Shown: positions 26,400-34,648 of the stretch, piece by piece
Numbering within the stretch: position 1 is the stretch's first letter
How the letters are laid out: each line of letters begins with the position of its first letter
Source of the DNA: an uncultured SAR86 cluster bacterium
GTDB taxonomy: Bacteria; Pseudomonadota; Gammaproteobacteria; Magnimaribacterales; Magnimaribacteraceae
Direction of reading: 5' to 3'
DNA: 62,769 nucleotides
Assembly: GCA_902604855.1 (NCBI GenBank)
Contig: CACLAF010000007.1
Span: 1 to 62,769, forward strand
Translations under genes and position numbers: made by a program
Notes under the pieces: generated by a model
Told to the model about the DNA's origin: nothing
What the model saw: only the letters and a program-made list of their open reading frames with translations
Databases searched by the model: none

Positions 26400-29197
26400 T
26401 GGCAACTTCTCCTCTTACAACGAATGAAGTAAGAAAGATTTATTTAGACTTTTTTGAAGAGAAAGGTCACACACTAGTCGAGAGTGCTTCATTGGTTCCA
26501 TTGAATGACCCCACCTTATTATTCATCAATGCTGGAATGGCACCTTTTAAAGATCTTTTATTAGGAGTTGAAAAAAGAAATTATACAAGAGCGGTTAGTT
26601 CACAAAGGTGTATGCGAGCAGGTGGAAAGCACAATGATCTTGATAATGTCGGTTATACCGCGAGACACCATACCTTTTTTGAAATGCTCGGCAATTTTAG
26701 TTTTGGAGATTACTTCAAAGAAGATGCAATTTCTTTTGCATGGGAACTTTTAACTAAAAGATTCAAAATAGACCCAAAAAAACTTTGGATAACCGTCCAT
26801 GATAGTGATGATGAGTCTGAAGATATTTGGATCAAAAAGATAGGTATTGATCCTGAAAGAGTTTCAAGACTCGGTGATGAAGACAATTTTTGGACAATGG
26901 GAGATACAGGACCTTGTGGACCATGCAGTGAAATATTTTATGATCATGGCGATCATCTTGAAGGCGATCCTCCAAGACCAGGAAATGAACCAGGAGACCG
27001 ATATATAGAAATTTGGAACCTTGTTTTTACTCAATTTGATAAAGGTCAAGATGGATCTTTGAAGCCATTACCGAATCCATGCGTCGATACGGGCATGGGC
27101 TTGGAAAGGATGTCAGCTGTATTACAAAACGAACATAATAATTATGATACGGACATACTAAAGGCCATTGTTGTTAAGGCAGGAAAGTTAACAAAAGAAG
27201 AGGATTTTTCAAATCCTTCCCTAAGAGTAATAGCTGATCATCTTAGAGCTGCTTCATTTTTGATCGCCGATGGTGTGATTCCTTCAAATGATGGAAGAGG
27301 TTATGTATTACGAAGGATCATCCGACGTGCTCTAAGACATGCTTATAAACTTGAAATGAAAGATCCTATCCTTTCTCAACTTGTTACTACTCTTGAAGAT
27401 CAAATGGGAGAAACATATCCTCTATTAATAAAGAATTCAGAGATTATAAAAGCCAATCTCTTAAAAGAAGAGAAACAATTTGCGCTTACTCTAGAGCAAG
27501 GTATGCAACTTCTTGAGTCAGAATTAGAGAATTTAGAAGGTAATGAAATTTCAGGAGAAATTGTCTTTAAACTCTATGATACCTATGGCTTTCCAGCTGA
27601 TATGACAGCAGATTTTGCTAGAGAAAGAAACTTAACTATAGACGAAGATGCATACGAAGTCTTGATGCAAAAGCAAAAAGAACGCGCAAGATCTTCCTCT
27701 AATTTCAACTCTATAATTCCTGAATTTCTGGATATAAAAGGTGAAACAGATTTCTTAGGTTACGAGTCTTATTCGTCAACTTCAAATGTGATTGAAATAA
27801 TTTCGAACTCATCGTCCCAAGAAGAAATTAATGAAGGTGAGGAAGCTTTGATATTGCTTGATCAAACACCATTTTATGCTGAGTCGGGTGGTCAAGTTGG
27901 AGATACAGGACTCATAAAATCAAATAATTCTATTTTCGAAGTGTATGACACTCAAAAAAAAGGGGACCATTTTCTTCACTTAGGACATGTTAAATCAGGA
28001 TCTATAAAAAAGAGTGACTCAGTAGTTGCGGAGATAAATTCTGAACAAAGAAATAGGATAAAGGGCAATCATAGTGCTACCCATTTACTTCATGCCGCTC
28101 TGAGAGAAGTGTTGGGCGATCATGTGGAACAAAAAGGCTCATTAGTTGAAGAATCAAGATTGAGATTTGATTTTGCTCATAATAGTTCCATTGATACTCA
28201 AGATATTCTTGCTATTGAAGATTTAATTAATGCAGAGATTAAGAAGAATTCTGAGTCAATCACTGAGATTTTACCTATTAGTGAAGCTATTGAAAAAGGC
28301 GCTATAGCCTTTTTTGGTGACAAGTATGGTGAAGAGGTTCGTGTCCTCAATATTGGAAATGGTTTTTCTATTGAGCTTTGTGGGGGAACTCACGTTGAGA
28401 GGACAGGCGAAATAGGCATGCTAAAGATTACTTCTGAATCAGGAGTATCTGCTGGTGTAAGAAGAATAGAGGCAGTAACTGGCGTAGGCGCTAATTTATT
28501 ATTGGATGAGCTTTCACAAAATTATTCCGCTATCACTAATGAACTTTTTGTTGAAGATATTGATTCTAGAGATGGAGTTGATGCATTGGATTACTTACGT
28601 TTTCTTGAAGAAGAAAATATTTCCTTTGCAAGAGCCCTCAATTGCTCAAATGATCAAGTTTTAAAAAAGATTATTCAGATAAAAGAAGAAAACAATGACT
28701 TGTTGAAAGAGTTAAATAGAGGACCTTTAGAATTAAAGATCTTTGATACTTGCATAGAGGCAATTGAAAATTTAATGAATACAAATAAGTCCTTGAAAAA
28801 AGACGCAAAGCAACTTCAATCCGAAGATATAGGGTTATCCATTCAGATGTTAATTGATTCATCTTTGCTTGTAGAGGGATATCAACTCATTACTAGTACT
28901 TTTGAAAATACTGACTCAAAAGAATTAAGGGAAATTGCCGATAGGCTCAGAAATAAAAATGAGAACTCTATTATTGTATTGATTTCGATATCTGAAGATA
29001 AAGCACCTGCGATAGTTGCTTGTTCTAAAGATGTAGATATAGATGCAAGAGAAATAATGAAACATTTAATTAATCAATTAGGTGGAAGTGGAGGGGGAAG
29101 GCCAGACTTTGCTCAAGGTGGAGTAGAGAATATTAATGATTTAGATTTAGCTTTAACTTCAGTTGCAGACTTAATTGTTTCATTAAATAATCAATAA
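26399..29197 (+). CDS. alaS: Alanyl-tRNA synthetase
   Basis: A class II synthetase of 932 residues. I take the ATG at 26399 (MATSPLTTNEVRK), which overlaps the previous stop as TAATG, rather than the longer reading frame start at 26360. The aminoacylation core (INAGMAPFKD, RCMRAGGKHNDLDNVG), the editing-site HSATHLLH and CGGTHV zinc motifs, and the C-Ala domain with GGSGGGRPDFAQGG are all present. It is followed after 21 nt by lysC. Confidence 0.97.
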   Translation: MATSPLTTNEVRKIYLDFFEEKGHTLVESASLVPLNDPTLLFINAGMAPFKDLLLGVEKRNYTRAVSSQRCMRAGGKHNDLDNVGYTARHHTFFEMLGNFSFGDYFKEDAISFAWELLTKRFKIDPKKLWITVHDSDDESEDIWIKKIGIDPERVSRLGDEDNFWTMGDTGPCGPCSEIFYDHGDHLEGDPPRPGNEPGDRYIEIWNLVFTQFDKGQDGSLKPLPNPCVDTGMGLERMSAVLQNEHNNYDTDILKAIVVKAGKLTKEEDFSNPSLRVIADHLRAASFLIADGVIPSNDGRGYVLRRIIRRALRHAYKLEMKDPILSQLVTTLEDQMGETYPLLIKNSEIIKANLLKEEKQFALTLEQGMQLLESELENLEGNEISGEIVFKLYDTYGFPADMTADFARERNLTIDEDAYEVLMQKQKERARSSSNFNSIIPEFLDIKGETDFLGYESYSSTSNVIEIISNSSSQEEINEGEEALILLDQTPFYAESGGQVGDTGLIKSNNSIFEVYDTQKKGDHFLHLGHVKSGSIKKSDSVVAEINSEQRNRIKGNHSATHLLHAALREVLGDHVEQKGSLVEESRLRFDFAHNSSIDTQDILAIEDLINAEIKKNSESITEILPISEAIEKGAIAFFGDKYGEEVRVLNIGNGFSIELCGGTHVERTGEIGMLKITSESGVSAGVRRIEAVTGVGANLLLDELSQNYSAITNELFVEDIDSRDGVDALDYLRFLEEENISFARALNCSNDQVLKKIIQIKEENNDLLKELNRGPLELKIFDTCIEAIENLMNTNKSLKKDAKQLQSEDIGLSIQMLIDSSLLVEGYQLITSTFENTDSKELREIADRLRNKNENSIIVLISISEDKAPAIVACSKDVDIDAREIMKHLINQLGGSGGGRPDFAQGGVENINDLDLALTSVADLIVSLNNQ

Positions 29198-29203
29198 TAT
29201 AGA
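29175..29203 (+). promoter_or_regulatory. Predicted lysC promoter
   Basis: TTGTTT (29175-29180), a 17-nt spacer and TATAGA (29198-29203) resemble a sigma-70 promoter. The expected transcript would start about 8 nt before the lysC ATG, and no Shine-Dalgarno sequence is present, so the mRNA would be almost leaderless. This is inferred from sequence only. Confidence 0.45.
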
Positions 29204-29218
29204 ATATCCGCCCTTTTT

Positions 29219-30448
29219 ATGGGCAAATTAATCGTTAAAAAATTTGGAGGCTCGTCAGTTGCTGATGCAGAACGCATTGAAGCTGTGGCAGATAACATTG
29301 AATCTGAAATTCATGCGGGAAATAAGGTAACCGTGGTTCTTTCTGCAATGGGAGATAGTACCGATGATCTTATTAAATTAGCAAAAGAGATTAATCCTGA
29401 ACCCGATCTTCGAGAATATGATGCTCTTGTATCTACGGGTGAGCAAATATCTGTAGCTTTACTGGCAATGGCCCTTCTTAAAAGAGGTATAAAAGGTAAG
29501 TCTTACACTGCATATCAATTAGGTATAAAAACCAATTCAAGCCATAGTAGGGCAAGAATATTGGATGTTGAAGTAAATAAGATTACTTCTGAATTAAATG
29601 AAGGTGTTGTGCCAGTAATTACTGGTTTTCAAGGAATGAATGAGTCTGGCGATATTACTACTCTTGGAAGGGGAGGGTCTGACACTACTGGAGTCGCTCT
29701 TGCTGCAGCTTTGGATGCGGATGAATGCCAAATTTATACAGATGTAGATGGCATTTTCACTACTGATCCTAGAGTTTATGACAAAGCTAGGCTTCTTAAG
29801 GAAGTCAGTTTTGAAGAAATGTTAGAATTATCAAGTTCTGGCGCAAAAGTTTTACAATTAAGAGCAGTGGAATATGCCAGTAAATTTAATTTACCAATTA
29901 GGGTTTTGTCTAGTTTTAACAAAGGCGAAGGAACATTAGTTCAAGAGGAGAAAAATATTATGGAACGACCAATTGTTTCAGGAATAAGCAGTATAGACTC
30001 TGAGGCCAAGCTAACAATCAGAGGCGTGCCAGATATTCCAGGTGTTGCAGCAAAGATTTTAAGTCCTATAAGTGACGCAGGTATCGAGGTGGATGTGATT
30101 GTTCAGAATATTGGGGCTGATAACACTACTGACTTTACATTTACCGTTAATAAAGAGGAAACAAAACAGGCTGAGGAGATTCTTAAAAAAACATCTACTA
30201 CCCTAGGTGGAGGTTTAATAGATGTAGATGATGATATAGCAAAGATAAGTATAGTCGGAAGAGGTATGAGGGCTCATGCAGGTGTTGCAAGCAAGATGTT
30301 CCAGGCACTAGCAAAAAGTGAGATAAATATTTCAATGATTACAACATCGGAAATAAAAATCTCAGTAGTAATTAAAAAATCAGAAATGACCAAAGCAGTA
30401 GCAGCATTGCATGATGCTTTTGACTTGGATAAAGAGCTGGATGAATAG
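29219..30448 (+). CDS. lysC: Aspartate kinase
   Basis: A 409-residue monofunctional aspartokinase that phosphorylates aspartate, the entry to lysine, threonine and methionine synthesis. The N-terminal KKFGGSSVAD motif, TLGRGGSDTTGVALAAAL and TDVDGIFTTDPR are catalytic-domain signatures. Two C-terminal ACT domains follow (SEAKLTIRGVPDIPGVAA and AKISIVGRGMRAH), so allosteric feedback is likely. The alaS-lysC order is common in gammaproteobacteria; csrA, the usual third gene, is not present here. Confidence 0.96.
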   Translation: MGKLIVKKFGGSSVADAERIEAVADNIESEIHAGNKVTVVLSAMGDSTDDLIKLAKEINPEPDLREYDALVSTGEQISVALLAMALLKRGIKGKSYTAYQLGIKTNSSHSRARILDVEVNKITSELNEGVVPVITGFQGMNESGDITTLGRGGSDTTGVALAAALDADECQIYTDVDGIFTTDPRVYDKARLLKEVSFEEMLELSSSGAKVLQLRAVEYASKFNLPIRVLSSFNKGEGTLVQEEKNIMERPIVSGISSIDSEAKLTIRGVPDIPGVAAKILSPISDAGIEVDVIVQNIGADNTTDFTFTVNKEETKQAEEILKKTSTTLGGGLIDVDDDIAKISIVGRGMRAHAGVASKMFQALAKSEINISMITTSEIKISVVIKKSEMTKAVAALHDAFDLDKELDE

Positions 30449-30518
30449 CTTTTAAATGACCATTTCATTCCGGCTACAGCGCAAAATTCCGATTATTTAA
30501 AAAAACTTCATTAAGTTG

Positions 30519-30548
30519 TTGCATATGAGAATCATTCTCATCTATAAT
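30519..30548 (+). promoter_or_regulatory. Promoter of the siderophore receptor with a Fur box in its spacer
   Basis: TTGCAT (30519-30524), an 18-nt spacer and a perfect TATAAT (30543-30548) form a strong promoter. The spacer is filled by the palindrome ATGAGAATCATTCTCAT (30525-30541), a close match to the Fur box, so Fur with iron would block RNA polymerase. Confidence 0.88.
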
Positions 30549-30561
30549 GCTGCCCAATATT

Positions 30562-30599
30562 AATAATAATCATTCTCATTCTCATTCTCATTTGATTCT
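30562..30599 (+). promoter_or_regulatory. Downstream Fur array of tandem ATTCTC repeats
   Basis: Just after the expected transcription start, AATAATAATCATTCTC runs into tandem CATTCT units (30571-30588) and then CATTT and GATTCTT. These overlapping hexamers fit the repeated NATWAT-like half sites bound by multiple Fur dimers. Confidence 0.78.
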
Positions 30600-30632
30600 T
30601 ATTAATCATTTTACACAACGGGAGTTAAAAAG

Positions 30633-32726
30633 ATGATGCAAATAATTAAAGCTTTATATAAGGCATTAGTGTTCATAACTTTGGTTCTTACAACCAATTT
30701 GTATTCTGATGAACCAGTAGAAGAAATAGTGGTTAAGGGCAAAGTACTTTATTCAGATCAAGTTACAGCGCTTAAAACACCAACAGCGATCATAGATGTA
30801 CCTCAATCTTTATCTATTGTTACAGATGAAGAAATACGTAAGCAAGGTATAAGAGAGTTAGGAGACATAGTTCGCTATACTCCGGGTGTAAACACTTCAC
30901 AGGGTGAAGGGCATAGAGATTCAGTAGTCTTCAGAGGCGTTAGATCTACTGCAGACTTTTACCAAGATGGAGCAAGAGATGATGTTCAATACTATCGTTC
31001 TCTTTACAACGTTGATCAAGTTGAGGTTCTCAGAGGACCTAATGCTCTTCTTTTCGGAAGAGGTGGAACTGGTGGAATAATCAATCGTGTTTCAAAGAAA
31101 GCACAGATAGGTGAAACATTTGGATCATTTGATATAGGTGCAGATGACTTTGGAGCTTTTGATTTTGCAGCTGATTACAATACTTCCACAGGAGATAGCA
31201 CTGCTCTTCGTATAAACATACACAGTGATCAATTAGAAAATCATAGAGATTCTTATGATGGAGATCGTACAGGTTTCAATCCAACGGTTAGAATCCAAAT
31301 GAGTGATGCAACAACAATAGATTTATCTTATGAGTATGTAGATCATGAAAGATTCATTGATAGAGGTATCCCTACATTGAACGGTAAGCCTTATGAGCCT
31401 TTAAAAGATGTTGTTTTTGGTACATCAGCTGTCAATTATCAAACTGCAGAAGCAGACATTTTTAGAGCTACAATGACAACAGATTATTCTGATACCTCAA
31501 AAGGTATTTTTTCAGTTACTTCAAGCGAGTTTGAAAAACTATATCAAAACTTATATGCACAAAGATATGATGCCGCAGATAATACGGCCAATACTGTAAG
31601 AGTAGATGGATATAGAGACCCTACTGAACGTGAAAATCTTATTGTGTCCGCCAATCTAGTTAATGAACTACAAATAGGAAATACAACACATACCATTTTG
31701 TTTGGTGCAGAGCTTATAGATACCGATAATAAAAACGAAAGATATGATTCTTATTTCTCTACTACTGAATCAGATAGAGAAGTTTTTAATATCCCTTCAA
31801 GCATGAGCGGAACCCTGGATATATCAACAAATGCTGCAGGCATTGCTACAGTTCTTGATTTCACATCTGACTTGAATCGAAGAACTGCATCAGAAATTGA
31901 AGTGACTTCAGTTTATTTTCAGGACCAGATAGAATTATCAGATAATCTGATAGTTTTATTAGGCGGTCGTTTGGATCAGTTTGACATCACAGTAGATGAT
32001 GTAAAGGCTGGAACTTCTCAGTCTAGAGAAGATGATGAATTTTCTCCTAGAGCAGGTGTGATATTCAAACCTCAAGAAAATTTTTCTTTATACTACAGTT
32101 ACAGCGAAAGCTTTTTACCTAGGTCTGGTGAGCAATATAAGAAACTTACAGCAAGTGCCGCGGCCCTTGATCCTGATGTTTATGAAAGCTCAGAAATCGG
32201 CATTAATTGGGATATTACCCCTGATTTAAGCCTCAGAGCTAGTTATTTTGATAGTGAACAAACTATAGCTACAAGGGATGAATCTGGCGAAGGCGCTGAG
32301 ATAGTTGGTCTTCAAGTAGATGGTATAGAGCTTGAAATTAAGGGACAAGTAAGTGACCAACTATATGTATCATTTGGTTACAGCGATATGGATGGCGAAA
32401 CTAGTTCTGGAGGAGAGCCTAGAGAGATTCCTGAGAATACAATGTCTCTTTGGACTACTTATCAAGTCAACGATAAATTTGGTTATGGTCTAGGTGTTAC
32501 TAGACAGGGTGAATCAAACATTAGCAATAACAAACCTGGATTGATCTTACCTGATTATACAAGGGTAGATTTTGCTGCATTCTATGATGTTTCTGACGAT
32601 CTGACGATCAGATTGAATGTTGAGAACATTTCAGATGAAGTTTACTTTCCGCACTCGCACAGTACTCACCAAGCTTCGGTAGGTGAAGAAGTGAATGCTA
32701 GGTTATCAATAACGAGAAGGTTCTAA
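30633..32726 (+). CDS. TonB-dependent siderophore receptor
   Basis: A 697-residue outer-membrane receptor for ferric siderophores. It has a signal peptide (about residues 1-25), a TonB box (EEIVVKG), a plug domain (DVPQSLSIVTDEEIRKQG, GVNTSQGEGHRDSVVFRG, VEVLRGPNALLFGRGG) and a beta-barrel ending in a C-terminal aromatic (SITRRF). The plug resembles FhuE/FpvA-type receptors. The Fur-box promoter upstream supports an iron role. The actual siderophore is not decidable, and no synthesis genes are in the window. Confidence 0.95.
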   Translation: MMQIIKALYKALVFITLVLTTNLYSDEPVEEIVVKGKVLYSDQVTALKTPTAIIDVPQSLSIVTDEEIRKQGIRELGDIVRYTPGVNTSQGEGHRDSVVFRGVRSTADFYQDGARDDVQYYRSLYNVDQVEVLRGPNALLFGRGGTGGIINRVSKKAQIGETFGSFDIGADDFGAFDFAADYNTSTGDSTALRINIHSDQLENHRDSYDGDRTGFNPTVRIQMSDATTIDLSYEYVDHERFIDRGIPTLNGKPYEPLKDVVFGTSAVNYQTAEADIFRATMTTDYSDTSKGIFSVTSSEFEKLYQNLYAQRYDAADNTANTVRVDGYRDPTERENLIVSANLVNELQIGNTTHTILFGAELIDTDNKNERYDSYFSTTESDREVFNIPSSMSGTLDISTNAAGIATVLDFTSDLNRRTASEIEVTSVYFQDQIELSDNLIVLLGGRLDQFDITVDDVKAGTSQSREDDEFSPRAGVIFKPQENFSLYYSYSESFLPRSGEQYKKLTASAAALDPDVYESSEIGINWDITPDLSLRASYFDSEQTIATRDESGEGAEIVGLQVDGIELEIKGQVSDQLYVSFGYSDMDGETSSGGEPREIPENTMSLWTTYQVNDKFGYGLGVTRQGESNISNNKPGLILPDYTRVDFAAFYDVSDDLTIRLNVENISDEVYFPHSHSTHQASVGEEVNARLSITRRF

Positions 32727-32753
32727 TCAGCCAAGGTTGATTTAGTGCAGCCC

Positions 32754-32900
32754 TGTAATAACTTTAGAAGATTGGTTATTACATACGCGCCCTAGAACGA
32801 GTCCCAAGCGCAGTGGACTCGTTCTAACCCTAGTCGGAATCTGTTACAGACTTTAAATATTAACAGATTAATCATACCCCTCCCCAAAGGATGATTAAGA
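32754..32900 (+). ncRNA. Candidate structured RNA: four perfect hairpins before a terminator
   Basis: The interval holds four perfect stems in a row: 9 bp (32754-32762 with 32775-32783), 12 bp (32793-32804 with 32815-32826), 9 bp (32838-32846 with 32861-32869) and 8 bp (32868-32875 with 32891-32898). The third and fourth share two bases. The last loop is C-rich (CCCCUCCCC). A terminator follows at once. It may be a 3' UTR-derived small RNA of the iron receptor or an independent RNA; I do not recognise it as a named family. Confidence 0.5.
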
Positions 32901-32935
32901 AAGGGATCCTGCCCTAGGATCCCTTTTATCTTTTT
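32901..32935. terminator. Bidirectional terminator between the receptor and hemH
   Basis: A perfect 10-bp stem (AAGGGATCCT with AGGATCCCTT) and a 5-nt loop is followed on the plus strand by TTATCTTTTT. On the other strand it lies directly at the hemH stop. It probably ends both transcripts. Confidence 0.85.
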
Positions 32936-33924
32936 GATGCTGTTATGAGGAAATCTACCCAAGATTCCTCCGTATTTAAGCAAGGTATGTAATTAAAAGA
33001 TTCGCCACCAGCAGCCAAAAAAGTCTCCCTACCACTGATGTTCATTTCTTCAAGTGTTTCAAGGTTGTCTATTACGAATGCGGGACAAACAACATCTAGT
33101 TTCTTTATTCCTTGATTGACTAAGTTGACCAATTCTTTATCTGTAAAAGGCTCTATCCAACCAGGACCTATACGAGATTGGAAAGAAACTCCCCACTCAT
33201 GGTCTTTTAAATTTAATTCGTTTACACACAACTTAGATGTTTCTAGAACCTGTGCTTTGTAACAGAAAGGTGTTGCATCTGATTGCACTTCACAACAGTT
33301 TTTAACCTTAAGACAGTGATTTTTTGTCGGATCCGTTTTCAGTAGATGGCGATTAGGAATTCCGTGATAGCTGAATAACAGAAAGTCGCTCTCATCTTGT
33401 CTGTTCTTAGCTATCACAGCACTTAAACTCTTTATGTATTCTGCCTTGTTATAGAAAGTACCAATAAATTTTAAATTAAGTTCTAAATCTAGTTCATTTA
33501 CTATCCTTTTCACTTCATTTTCTGTAGTCAATGTAGTCGACATTGCATAATGTGGGTATAGAGGAACAACAAAAATATCGGAGCACCCCTTATTTTTTAA
33601 CTTGAGCAAACCCTCTTCAATGCTTGGATATTGGTATCTCATAGAGACTTCAACAGGAACTTCAGCTTTGGACTTTATTTTCTCACCTAAGTTTAAGGTG
33701 CTATTAATTAGAGGAGAGCCTTGATCAGTCCATATCTCTGAATAAGCTTCTCGAGTATTTTTATACCTGGAAGGAACAATTATCCAATTCACAAGAATTT
33801 GTTGTAAAAATTTTGGGTAATCGATGACAAGATCATCCGACAAAAACTCTTTTAAATAATCTTTGATTGATTCAATCTCTAAGTCCTTGGGAGAGCCCAA
33901 ATTTATTAAAAGAATGCCTTTCAT
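32926..33924 (-). CDS. hemH: Ferrochelatase
   Basis: HemH inserts Fe2+ into protoporphyrin IX, the last step of heme synthesis. The 332-residue protein has the N-terminal LLINLGSP, the active-site histidine segment FSYHGIPNR and the family region FQSRIGPGWIEP. A cysteine-rich stretch (HCLKVKNCCEVQSD and FCYKAQ) lies after the HGIP motif and may carry an Fe-S cluster, as in some bacterial ferrochelatases. Placement beside an iron receptor fits a heme and iron theme. Confidence 0.94.
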   Translation of the reverse strand: MKGILLINLGSPKDLEIESIKDYLKEFLSDDLVIDYPKFLQQILVNWIIVPSRYKNTREAYSEIWTDQGSPLINSTLNLGEKIKSKAEVPVEVSMRYQYPSIEEGLLKLKNKGCSDIFVVPLYPHYAMSTTLTTENEVKRIVNELDLELNLKFIGTFYNKAEYIKSLSAVIAKNRQDESDFLLFSYHGIPNRHLLKTDPTKNHCLKVKNCCEVQSDATPFCYKAQVLETSKLCVNELNLKDHEWGVSFQSRIGPGWIEPFTDKELVNLVNQGIKKLDVVCPAFVIDNLETLEEMNISGRETFLAAGGESFNYIPCLNTEESWVDFLITASKR

Positions 33925-33979
33925 GCAGGTAATTATAGATTAAGTTGAAATGAAGATAATCTAATTTATACATTGCAAG

Positions 33980-33985
33980 TATAGT
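33980..33985 (+). promoter_or_regulatory. Possible -10 element of the nitroreductase gene
   Basis: TATAGT lies 21 nt before the ATG at 34007 and only 3 nt before an earlier in-frame ATG at 33989. A transcript from it would begin near 33992, which favours the later start. No convincing -35 is seen. Confidence 0.3.
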
Positions 33986-34006
33986 AAAATGTACAAATCT
34001 AAAATT

Positions 34007-34564
34007 ATGTCAATTTTAAAAGATATACAGACACGAAACTCAATCCCATTTCTTGAAGAGCCCGCACCTTCAGAGGCAGAGATGATTGAAGTATATAAAG
34101 CTGCGTTACGTGCTCCTGACCATGCTTGGCTTAGACCTTGGCGATATCTGGAAGTAAGAGGAGAAGGAAGAAATACCCTCTCAAAAGCTTTTTTAGATGC
34201 AGCAACGAAGGATGGTGATTCCTTAACTGACGAGCTTAAGCAAAAATTAGAAAATGCTCCTTTCAGAGCCCCTATGATAATAGTTCTCGTTGCAGATGTT
34301 AAAGAGCATCCTAAGGTACCAAAAGTAGAACAATTGCTATCTTTAGGTGCTTCTGCTCAAAACATTCTCCTTGCAATTGATTCATTGGGTTATGGAGCAG
34401 TCTGGAGAACAGGAAAAATGGCCTTTAACCCATATGTAGTTGAGGCTTTAAAATTACCAGAAAACTCAGAGATAATAGGTTACCTTTACATTGGAACGCC
34501 AACCAGACAGGGAAAACCTATTCCAGAACTAAACATTGATGATTATTTGACAAAAATAATATAA
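34007..34564 (+). CDS. Nitroreductase family protein (YdjA-like)
   Basis: A flavin-dependent oxidoreductase of the nitroreductase fold, 185 residues from the ATG at 34007 (MSILKDIQTRNSIPF). An in-frame ATG at 33989 would add six residues; the -10-like TATAGT so close to it makes 34007 more likely. The segment AALRAPDHAWLRPWRYLEV and the C-terminal LGYGAVWRTG match the YdjA branch. FMN is expected. The physiological substrate is unknown. Confidence 0.86.
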   Translation: MSILKDIQTRNSIPFLEEPAPSEAEMIEVYKAALRAPDHAWLRPWRYLEVRGEGRNTLSKAFLDAATKDGDSLTDELKQKLENAPFRAPMIIVLVADVKEHPKVPKVEQLLSLGASAQNILLAIDSLGYGAVWRTGKMAFNPYVVEALKLPENSEIIGYLYIGTPTRQGKPIPELNIDDYLTKII

Positions 34565-34648
34565 TTGTTTTTATAAGCTGTTTAAAAGCCTTGTAAGGTA
34601 GTAAAGTGCTATTTACATAGATTAATATCAATAATAATGGGGAGAAAA

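Noticed and set aside
30571-30593. Tandem CATTCT repeats as a CRISPR or microsatellite
   Set aside because: Units are 6 nt with no spacers, and position and sequence fit Fur hexamers better.
30449-30632. A csrA gene or lysine riboswitch around lysC
   Set aside because: No csrA-like frame follows lysC, and the 21-nt gap before lysC cannot hold a riboswitch.
32793-32826. The 12-bp hairpin as a terminator of the receptor gene
   Set aside because: No U run follows; the real terminator is at 32901-32935, so this stem was put in the candidate RNA.
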